Shown here one piece after another: positions 1 through 4,804 of a stretch of 5,877 nucleotides of DNA. The stretch covers positions 1-5,877 of the forward strand of contig SMWN01000014.1 in NCBI GenBank assembly GCA_004356415.1, given 5' to 3'. Position 1 is the first letter of the stretch; each line of letters begins with the position of its first letter. A model generated the notes under the pieces. The model did not search any database and was not told where the DNA came from. It worked only from the letters and a program-made list of their open reading frames with translations. This DNA comes from Gammaproteobacteria bacterium. Its GTDB lineage: Bacteria; Pseudomonadota; Gammaproteobacteria; Eutrophobiales; Eutrophobiaceae. The translations under genes were made by a program, and so were the position numbers.

Positions 1-43
1 AGTTTTATGTCAAAACATATTTCGCTAGGTATTATCCATTTAA

Positions 44-535
44 TTAAACCATCAGCTTCAAATCCTCATAAACAATCGCAGGCTCTCCATTTAAAAACAC
101 TTTTTCGTTTAACTTACTTATACAAATTGCATTTAGAGTTATTTCCTCATACAACCAATAATACATATCACTCTCGAAGACGCCATATCTCCAATTATAT
201 TTGCATTGTATCCATTTATTATTTAGCGAACCAATTATTCTAGGAGCTTCACCAGGTTCCGATGTACCAAAATACTCAAGAACTTTGCCAATTGAACAAA
301 CTTGAAACCTATCAAATTTGATTTTCCCATCTGCTGACTGTATATATTTTACTCGACCTCCTTGCAAATCATCGCCATGCTGGTCTATTACACATTTCTT
401 GTTGAAAATATAAAAAGCTGGCGGAAAAATTATTGGATATTTATCTGGTATTTTAGCTCTCTCCAAAACATGTGTTTCTGTTCGTTGACTCTTATCCCAT
501 TGCTTGATAACTATTTGTAAAACTAATATGCTCAT
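44..535 (-). CDS. Hypothetical protein, 163 aa, family not recognised
   Basis: I do not recognise this family. The reading frame is closed: the only available start is ATG at 535, because an in-frame TGA lies four codons upstream, and it ends with TAA at 44-46. The protein has no signal peptide or convincing membrane segment. It is rich in aromatic residues and looks like a small soluble globular protein. The most family-like stretch is the C-terminal third (about residues 107-157), which holds KWIQCKYNWRYG, then YYWLYEEITLNA, then FLNGEPAIVYEDL. The middle (about 60-100) has a beta-rich look. No Shine-Dalgarno is visible in front of the ATG; the upstream bases are ATCACAAAAA. The gene is clearly AT-richer than its upstream neighbour on the same strand (850-2028), from which it is separated by 314 bp, so co-transcription is unlikely. 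A small accessory or immunity-type protein is possible, but that is only an impression from size, composition and setting. Confidence 0.6.
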   Translation of the reverse strand: MSILVLQIVIKQWDKSQRTETHVLERAKIPDKYPIIFPPAFYIFNKKCVIDQHGDDLQGGRVKYIQSADGKIKFDRFQVCSIGKVLEYFGTSEPGEAPRIIGSLNNKWIQCKYNWRYGVFESDMYYWLYEEITLNAICISKLNEKVFLNGEPAIVYEDLKLMV

Positions 536-849
536 TTTTTGTGATCATGTCTCGTACAGCGATCAAATTGCAACCACGCTGCAACAAATATTTGTCCGGT
601 TGCGCACCCGGACATTTAATAATGTTGTTATTCCATATTAAATAAAATAGTAGCTTCATTATATATTTTCTCACCTGCTATTAATAAAGCTTCATAAATC
701 TAATTACTCTTATTTATACTAGCTGAGTGATGAAATTGTATAGGTGGTAATCCCCAATTTGGGTGATTTTCATTTAGTCATTAATTCATTAGGTAATGAA
801 AAGGCCAATACCTGTGCTGGACTATTTCAAACGCCAATTGCAGCCCGAA
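536..849. other. Intergenic spacer, no supported gene
   Basis: This 314-bp AT-rich stretch lies between the 3' end of the TrpD-like gene and the start of the 163-aa gene. It holds a 22-bp palindrome at 593-614 (listed separately), a smaller inverted repeat at 569-585 (TTGCA ... TGCAA), and a short near-palindrome CCCAATTTGGG near 753-763. Short ORFs on either strand (for example 492-674 minus and 744-971 plus) have no ribosome binding site, no family resemblance, and overlap real genes, so they are not called. No terminator with a clear T-tract was found for the TrpD-like gene. Confidence 0.6.
593..614. repeat. 22-bp near-perfect palindrome upstream of the 163-aa gene
   Basis: The arms TGTCCGG and CCGGACA flank a centre that is itself symmetrical (TGCGCA), so 10 of 11 base pairs match. 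It lies 58 bp upstream of the ATG at 535. It could be a dimeric-regulator operator or a transcribed hairpin. No T-run follows on either strand, so a standard intrinsic terminator is unlikely. The outer TGTCCG resembles the repeats at 2287-2362, which may be coincidence. Confidence 0.5.
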
Positions 850-2028
850 TTAATAATTCGCCATGCACAGGTCCTCATCCTGTTGCATCCGAAATCGGGC
901 CAAGGGTTCCCCGGAATCAAGTATCTTGCGAACTGCATGGGCTGCGGCCTGAAGAGAAACATGACGCTTAAGGTGCAACAAACAAATGGCAGCAGCGTAC
1001 ACTAGACTGTCATAAGAGGGCCCGCCCTTTCCTTCGAGGGCGGCGATTCCCGCCTCCGCGGCAGCTTTCGCAATGGCATCCGTATCCAAGGTCGTGGTAA
1101 TCGTATCGCCTGTTTTCTTGGCCTTCGGCAGATCGGCGGGAATGGGGACGGCACGCTTCGATTGGCTGATCCCAATGCTGGTGGGGTCCACCGACATCTG
1201 TTGTACCTCGCCCCGGTCGTCATGGTAGTAAAACACCTTGGCCGGTTGCTGCAGTGAAGGGATTACACCGCCCTCCACGCCCCGTACAATCAAGGCCGAA
1301 TCAAATCCCGCATGGCGAGCCAGCATGGCATACATCGGAGGATAGAGTTTATGTACGTAGCCCGTCATGAGATGGGTCTTCTTCTGGCCCCGAATGGGTC
1401 CAGCTATCACCTCCACCGTGGTCACGGCGGGGCGCTTGACAATCAGGGTCCGCAGGTTCACGAGATCATGTAGACTTGGGCAGAAGGACTTCTGGTCCAC
1501 ATAAGCCCAACCGATATCGGGATTTGCAATGCGTGCAGCGGCCTCATTGGGAGACAGATCGACATCGATTCCAGCCGCTCTTAGGATCTTTCGGTGTGTG
1601 ACCCCGTATTTCGGGCCAATGCTCTCCAGTCCGTGCGACACGGTAAAAACTTCGCAGGCGGCGAGCACAGGCGGAATAAACGGTGATGCTGGCAGACCCC
1701 GCGTATAACCGTCGTAGGGATCGGCCACATCCATCACCTCGTCTACCGGAGCGACTACGGTTTCCGTAGCATTCAATATTGCCTGCAAAATGCCTCTGTT
1801 TTCATCATCTGTCTCGCGCTTCATGCGTAGGGCGATGAGAAACACACCGGCCTGCACCGGATCCACTTTCCCTTGCAGAATGTACTCCATGGCCGCACAC
1901 GCCTCATCAAAGGATATATCCTTGCTAAGCTCTGGACCGGTAGCGATCCTTTGAAGGCAAGACCGCATGGCGATCGCAGGACCAGTCTGTGTTATTCCTG
2001 TTGTTGGCATGGGCTGAGGTATCCCCAC
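850..2028 (-). CDS. TrpD-family (anthranilate phosphoribosyltransferase-like) protein with altered active-site motifs
   Basis: This 392-aa protein has the full length and order of the TrpD / glycosyltransferase family 3 fold. The N-terminal helical domain is at about residues 21-90 (DEACAAMEYILQGKVDPVQAGVFLIALRMKRET), followed by the phosphoribosyl-binding domain. The motifs that define anthranilate phosphoribosyltransferase are replaced. GTGGD, which binds PRPP, becomes DPYDG (103-107). KHGNR becomes SHGLE (131-135). The Asp-Glu metal pair of the GxDE loop is missing from VRGVEGGVIPSLQQP (248-262). The block PSLHDLVNLR...TTVEVIAGPIRG (184-214) still follows the TrpD pattern. TrpD activity in tryptophan synthesis is therefore unlikely; a different substrate, or a nucleic-acid-binding role as reported for the YbiB/TrpD2 branch, is possible. 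No trp gene is adjacent. The start is uncertain: GTG at 2028 is the longest choice and has no good ribosome site, ATG at 2010 has GGGGA 11 nt upstream, and ATG at 1968 matches the usual family N-terminus. The gene is visibly GC-richer than everything around it. Confidence 0.85.
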   Translation of the reverse strand: MGIPQPMPTTGITQTGPAIAMRSCLQRIATGPELSKDISFDEACAAMEYILQGKVDPVQAGVFLIALRMKRETDDENRGILQAILNATETVVAPVDEVMDVADPYDGYTRGLPASPFIPPVLAACEVFTVSHGLESIGPKYGVTHRKILRAAGIDVDLSPNEAAARIANPDIGWAYVDQKSFCPSLHDLVNLRTLIVKRPAVTTVEVIAGPIRGQKKTHLMTGYVHKLYPPMYAMLARHAGFDSALIVRGVEGGVIPSLQQPAKVFYYHDDRGEVQQMSVDPTSIGISQSKRAVPIPADLPKAKKTGDTITTTLDTDAIAKAAAEAGIAALEGKGGPSYDSLVYAAAICLLHLKRHVSLQAAAHAVRKILDSGEPLARFRMQQDEDLCMANY

Positions 2029-2114
2029 AAAAACATAGATAAACTCTTTTCAAATGAGATGGATAGATGTGCACCGTGCTATCTGATCTAATGAAAGCTG
2101 CAAAACTTAACAAT

Positions 2115-2219
2115 AGGAGAAATACGATGCACGTTCTAATATTATTGCATAAAAGCCTGTCCAATACAGTGGATTCTATCCATCAGGTTCGTATGTCCAC
2201 ATTACTTGCAGGTGTCTAG
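2115..2219 (+). CDS. Possible 30-aa small protein with an ideal Shine-Dalgarno
   Basis: The ATG at 2127 is preceded by AGGAGA (2115-2120) with a 6-nt spacer, the best ribosome binding site in the window alongside the one at 4793. The frame runs 30 codons to TAG at 2217-2219 (the feature range includes the ribosome site). The peptide begins MHVLILLHKS and ends MSTLLAGV. It has a short hydrophobic start but no full membrane helix and no recognised family. It could be a real small protein, a leader peptide, or the surviving 5' end of a decayed gene whose start signals outlasted its coding sequence. It is too short for coding statistics, so the call rests on the ribosome site alone. Confidence 0.3.
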   Translation, partial: RRNTMHVLILLHKSLSNTVDSIHQVRMSTLLAGV

Positions 2220-2286
2220 CATTATTAAAGGGAGCGTTCTTAACGGTGACAGCACTCGGTCGTGGTGTCTCATGGGGGAATAAACG

Positions 2287-2312
2287 TCAATGTCCGCTCA
2301 TGGCCGAAAGCA
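2287..2312. repeat. Degenerate TGTCCGCT-type inverted repeat
   Basis: The sequence CAATGTCCGCTCATGGCC continues into GAAAGCAG. TCCGCT and AAGCAG form imperfect arms of the same kind as the clean hairpin at 2335-2362, only 22 bp further on. It looks like a decayed copy of the same intergenic repeat. Confidence 0.4.
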
Positions 2313-2334
2313 GTAAATCAATATTTATAGCCCT

Positions 2335-2362
2335 ATGTCCGCTTTCAGTATAAAGCAGACAT
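2335..2362. repeat. Imperfect palindrome (11-bp arms) upstream of the cpYpsA gene
   Basis: The arms ATGTCCGCTTT (2335-2345) and AAAGCAGACAT (2352-2362) enclose a 6-base loop. Ten of 11 positions pair. As minus-strand RNA the remaining position is a G-U pair, so the hairpin would be fully paired in that direction. It resembles the hairpin on the other side of the cpYpsA gene (2883-2918), with GTCYGCT as shared core. Confidence 0.6.
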
Positions 2363-2365
2363 TCA

Positions 2366-2393
2366 TTGTTATCAGAAGTTAAATAAATATATC
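2366..2393 (+). promoter_or_regulatory. Possible sigma-70-type promoter for the cpYpsA gene
   Basis: TTGTTA at 2366-2371 and TATATC at 2388-2393, with a 16-bp spacer, match the sigma-70 boxes only partly. Transcription would start around 2400, almost on the ATG pair at 2404/2407. That would give a leaderless or near-leaderless message and would fit the absence of a Shine-Dalgarno there. The region is AT-rich, so chance matches are easy. Confidence 0.25.
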
Positions 2394-2403
2394 AACTTTT
2401 CCG

Positions 2404-2877
2404 ATGATGAAGATAATTTCAGGCGGTCAGACCGGTGTTGACCGAGGTGCTCTGGATGCCGCATTAGAGTCAGGTATCAGTGTAGGTGGCTGGTGTCCTC
2501 AAGGTCGTGAAGCAGAAGATGGCCCAATTGCAGAAAAATATCCGCTTCAAGAACTACCTGACAGCGGTTATAAAGAACGAACCTTGAAAAATGTACAAGA
2601 CAGTGATGCTACTGTAATTATCTATTTTGAATCCATTAGCGGGGGTACAGAGAAAACACTTTTATATTGCCTTAATGAAAAAAAGCCTTATCTGTTAATA
2701 GATGGTAGCGGCATAACTCAAGAGATAGCGAGTAAACGGATCAGGCATTTCATAGACAAAAATCAAATATCGCTCCTTAATGTGGCCGGTCCTCGGGCAA
2801 GTACTGAGATAAGGGGATATGAGTACACAAAACAAGCCATTACTTTAGCAATGATGGAGCTAATGAAATATAGCTAA
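2404..2877 (+). CDS. Circularly permuted YpsA (cpYpsA) SLOG-family protein, often annotated 'putative molybdenum carrier'
   Basis: This 157-aa protein is a complete single-domain member of the cpYpsA branch of the SLOG (SMF/DprA-LOG) Rossmann-like superfamily. Visible motifs in order are GGQTGVDRGALDAAL (7-21), which forms the glycine-rich nucleotide-type pocket; GGWCPQGREAEDG (28-40); a YKERTLKNVQDSDATVII strand (56-73); SGGTEKTL (79-86), the second phosphate-binding-type loop; and NVAGPRAS...YEYT (126-142) near the C-terminus. Members have been annotated as molybdenum or molybdopterin-cofactor carriers. Comparative genomics of the SLOG superfamily instead proposed binding or processing of a nucleotide-derived ligand, sometimes in conflict systems. 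The true ligand cannot be read from this sequence. The protein should be cytosolic. The start is ATG at 2404 or 2407, and neither has a Shine-Dalgarno. No effector, cofactor or toxin gene is next to it. It converges on the gene at 2942-4555, and related palindromes lie on both sides of it. Confidence 0.88.
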   Translation: MMKIISGGQTGVDRGALDAALESGISVGGWCPQGREAEDGPIAEKYPLQELPDSGYKERTLKNVQDSDATVIIYFESISGGTEKTLLYCLNEKKPYLLIDGSGITQEIASKRIRHFIDKNQISLLNVAGPRASTEIRGYEYTKQAITLAMMELMKYS

Positions 2878-2882
2878 CCCTT

Positions 2883-2918
2883 ATGAACGTCTGCTATCCA
2901 GCGGAAGCGGACGTTCAT
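2883..2918. terminator. Strong hairpin between convergent genes, possible bidirectional terminator
   Basis: The arms ATGAACGTCTGCT (2883-2895) and AGCGGACGTTCAT (2906-2918) with a 10-base loop give a 13-bp stem. The single non-Watson-Crick position is a U-G pair in plus-strand RNA. It starts 5 nt after the cpYpsA stop codon and lies 23 bp beyond the end of the minus-strand gene at 2942, so it fills the convergent gap. No T-run follows on either side, so it may act more as an mRNA-end stabiliser or be a mobile-type intergenic repeat. It resembles the hairpin at 2335-2362. Confidence 0.5.
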
Positions 2919-2941
2919 GTCGCTAGGTAAAATCTATATAA

Positions 2942-4555
2942 TTACCTAATAACCGTAATTTCTAAGCCAGCTTTTTGAGTTCCCTCTAGCATTATTTCGT
3001 TTAGATGTTTATCGGTATAGAACACATATGCGGCACTTGATTTATAGTCTGGGTTCATATTTTCCAACTCAGCTTTTGCATGCTCTGCCTCGTCTTCTTT
3101 TCCAAGTAATCCTAAAATAGATGCTTTATAAATATGATTAGGAACAAAATATGGATTACGTTCTACCCCACGCCTGAAATGATAAAGTGCTTGTTCATAT
3201 TTCCCCATAACAAAATATGACATACCTAATGCGAGAATATAAGTGACATTATAATAGGGATTAATAGTGATTCCTTTCTCGATTGAGGTAAGCGCTTCCT
3301 CGCCTCTACCTGCAGAAGATAGAACCATTGATTGAAACATGTACCCATTCGCATAATTAGGATCAAGTTCAACCGCTCTTTTAGCCTCAATAATTGCTTC
3401 ATTGATCTTCCTAGACCATTTTAGTGACCATCCCAATATTGCATGAGAATGAGGGAGTAAATCATCAAGCTCAACTGCCTTTATAGCCAATTCCAGAGCA
3501 GGTAAAACGGTTTCCTCTTCAGAGGAATTTGTTCCAGCAATATATGGGAAAAGAACGGATCGTGCTTTCCATGCATAAGCATTGGCGTACTTCGGATCGC
3601 ATGAGATAGCTTTTGAAAACAAATTAATTGCGTTGTTTACTCCTTCTGGAGTAAATAAATACAATTGTTCTTGACCGCGCAACAGAAAATCGTGCGAATC
3701 AATATTCTCTGTACCTTTATGTCCAAGACGAATTTTTTCATTATGTGTTAGTTTTACTTCTAGTGCTCTGACGATCTTTTTTGACACCTCATCCTGTATT
3801 TCGAATATGTCATCAAGTTCACGGTCAAACCGTTCTGCCCATAAATGGTTTCCTGTGACTGCATCGATTAATTGAGCGGTGATTCGAAGTCGGTTTCCTG
3901 CTTTGCGCACACTCCCTTCCAATAGATAATTCACTCCTAAATCATTACCTATTTCTTTTATGTTTAATGATTTCCCTTTGTAAACAAAAGTCGAATGTCT
4001 GGCAATGACAAATAGACCTGATAATTTAGATAAATCTGTAATTATGTCTTCTGTAATGCCATCACTGAAATACTCTTGTTCAGAGTCACCACTTAAATTA
4101 TCGAACGGTAAAATTGCTATTGACGGTTTTTCTTCAGGGTGAACAGTTTTTTGTTCATTTTGCGAAACAGATGTAGATCTTGAAGACTTATCTTCACTGG
4201 AGATGGTTTTTATTTGAACAGAATAACCACCTTTTGGTAGCTCGATTATTACAGGATCTTTTTGCCCAAACTCAATGTAATAATCACGTAGCTTTGAACG
4301 TAGTCGCCCGGCTTCTACCCTTACAGCTGAGTCAATAGCCGGATCAAACGTCTCATCTCGATCAAAAACATCGATACCAAGAAGATATTGGTTCAACCTT
4401 TTGGCATGCCCAACAAGAGTGGCATCAACAACATATTGTAAGAAACGACTTTGTCGGTCAGCTTGAGCAAACAACGAACTCTGCAAAATCCGGCTGAGCT
4501 GTTCTCGGATTATGCTTAACTCTTCGTCTGACCACTCATCACTGGTTTCAGCCAT
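2942..4555 (-). CDS. TolB-like / TPR regulator-type protein ('adenylate cyclase'-like without cyclase domain)
   Basis: This 537-aa protein has three parts. Residues about 11-117 form the helical N-terminal domain common to a family of proteins annotated as adenylate cyclase or TPR proteins (RILQSSLFAQADRQSRFLQYVV, then FDPAIDSAVRVEAGRLRSKLRDYY, then IELPKGGY). Residues about 118-142 are a polar linker. Residues about 143-270 are a TolB/FlgO-like domain (PSIAILPFDNLSGD, YFSDGITEDIITDLSKL, GVNYLLEGSVRKAGNRLRITAQLIDAVTGNHLWAERFDR). Residues about 289-503 contain five or six TPR-like units with the usual A/Y/P positions (for example AKRAVELDPNYANGY and EQALYHFRRGVERNPYF). No class III cyclase catalytic domain and no membrane helix is present, so 'adenylate cyclase' would be a misleading name. 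A soluble regulatory or scaffold role is more likely. The ATG start is supported by AGGGGA at 4564-4569 with an 8-nt spacer. The C-terminus (LNEIMLEGTQKAGL) looks like the normal family end, so the gene is intact. It is divergent from the NmrA-like gene at 4805. Confidence 0.85.
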   Translation of the reverse strand: MAETSDEWSDEELSIIREQLSRILQSSLFAQADRQSRFLQYVVDATLVGHAKRLNQYLLGIDVFDRDETFDPAIDSAVRVEAGRLRSKLRDYYIEFGQKDPVIIELPKGGYSVQIKTISSEDKSSRSTSVSQNEQKTVHPEEKPSIAILPFDNLSGDSEQEYFSDGITEDIITDLSKLSGLFVIARHSTFVYKGKSLNIKEIGNDLGVNYLLEGSVRKAGNRLRITAQLIDAVTGNHLWAERFDRELDDIFEIQDEVSKKIVRALEVKLTHNEKIRLGHKGTENIDSHDFLLRGQEQLYLFTPEGVNNAINLFSKAISCDPKYANAYAWKARSVLFPYIAGTNSSEEETVLPALELAIKAVELDDLLPHSHAILGWSLKWSRKINEAIIEAKRAVELDPNYANGYMFQSMVLSSAGRGEEALTSIEKGITINPYYNVTYILALGMSYFVMGKYEQALYHFRRGVERNPYFVPNHIYKASILGLLGKEDEAEHAKAELENMNPDYKSSAAYVFYTDKHLNEIMLEGTQKAGLEITVIR

Positions 4556-4650
4556 GTGTGCTTTCCCCTGAACATACTTTTACCTGTTTCAGAGAGTACC
4601 ACAGCGCCTAGGGATACTGTATTCACTAATAAGGTATGAATGTTTTGCCC

Positions 4651-4664
4651 ATGTAACGTTACAT
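4651..4664. promoter_or_regulatory. Perfect 14-bp palindrome, operator candidate
   Basis: ATGTAACGTTACAT is fully self-complementary and lies near the middle of the divergent region, 141 bp upstream of the plus-strand gene and 96 bp from the start of the minus-strand gene. A perfect 14-bp palindrome is expected by chance about 0.015 times in 250 random bases. It has the size of a site for a dimeric repressor such as a TetR-type protein. No such repressor is encoded in the window. Confidence 0.5.
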
Positions 4665-4715
4665 ATTTACTCACACTTTATTGTCAGATACGAGTAACCA
4701 TGCGCGTTTCAGAGT

Positions 4716-4730
4716 ATGTAACCGTTGGAT
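4716..4730. promoter_or_regulatory. Degenerate second copy of the operator-like site
   Basis: ATGTAAC at 4716-4722 is identical to the left half of the palindrome at 4651-4664. It is followed, after one extra base, by GTTGGAT, which matches the right half GTTACAT at five of seven positions. The copy lies 65 bp from the first and overlaps the only plausible -35-like box for the NmrA-like gene. Confidence 0.35.
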
Positions 4731-4792
4731 ACTACTGCCGCTCCCTGATTTAGACCAAACTTCTCACCGTCAATAGATATTCCATTAATCAC

Positions 4793-4800
4793 GAGGAGAG
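4793..4800 (+). promoter_or_regulatory. Ribosome binding site of the NmrA-like gene
   Basis: GAGGAGAG ends 4 nt before the ATG at 4805, with the AGGAG core 6 nt away. This close match to the 16S rRNA tail fixes the start of a gene that has no stop codon inside the window. Confidence 0.8.
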
Positions 4801-4804
4801 AATT

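Larger units (their letters stand above)
2029..2403. other. Intergenic spacer between divergent TrpD-like and cpYpsA genes
   Basis: This 375-bp region between divergently transcribed genes contains a 30-codon ORF with a strong ribosome site (2127-2219), two related TGTCCGCT-type repeats (2287-2312 and 2335-2362) and a possible promoter directly before the cpYpsA gene. Each is listed separately. No RNA gene or known riboswitch was recognised. Confidence 0.6.
4556..4804. promoter_or_regulatory. Divergent control region between TolB/TPR and NmrA-like genes
   Basis: These 249 bp separate two divergently transcribed genes and must hold both promoters. The region contains a perfect 14-bp palindrome (4651-4664), a degenerate second copy (4716-4730) and a 9-bp direct repeat GTTTCAGAG at 4586-4594 and 4706-4714, exactly 120 bp apart. 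No sigma-70 pair is convincing; TTGGAT (4725-4730) with TTTAGA (4749-4754) at 18 bp is the best plus-strand candidate and is weak. Confidence 0.5.

Noticed and set aside
492..674. 60-codon minus-strand ORF just upstream of the 163-aa gene
   Set aside because: It overlaps the start of the 163-aa gene in another frame, spans the palindrome at 593-614, and has no family resemblance. It was considered as a frameshifted N-terminus but shows no continuity with the downstream protein.
744..1005. Plus-strand ORFs at 744-971 and 796-1005
   Set aside because: Most of their length is antisense to the conserved C-terminus of the TrpD-like gene. The peptides look like shadows, with no ribosome site.
864..2155. 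Weak resemblance between the start of the 30-codon ORF at 2127 and plus-strand bases near 864-890 (both contain ATGCAC and a GTYCTNAT...TTGCAT pattern)
   Set aside because: The similarity covers only about 25 bases with several mismatches and does not extend into flanking sequence, so chance is the simplest explanation.
2246..2356. GTG-initiated plus-strand frame of about 36 codons reading through the TGTCCGCT repeats
   Set aside because: It is made largely of repeat sequence and its GGGAG is too far from the GTG, so it has no coding support.
2942..4555. Calling the TPR protein an adenylate cyclase
   Set aside because: Only the N-terminal and TolB/TPR parts resemble proteins so annotated. 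No class III cyclase catalytic domain is present.
4586..4714. 9-bp direct repeat GTTTCAGAG, 120 bp apart, as regulatory sites
   Set aside because: A 9-bp match within 250 bases is expected about once in eight such regions, so it is mentioned but not called as its own feature.
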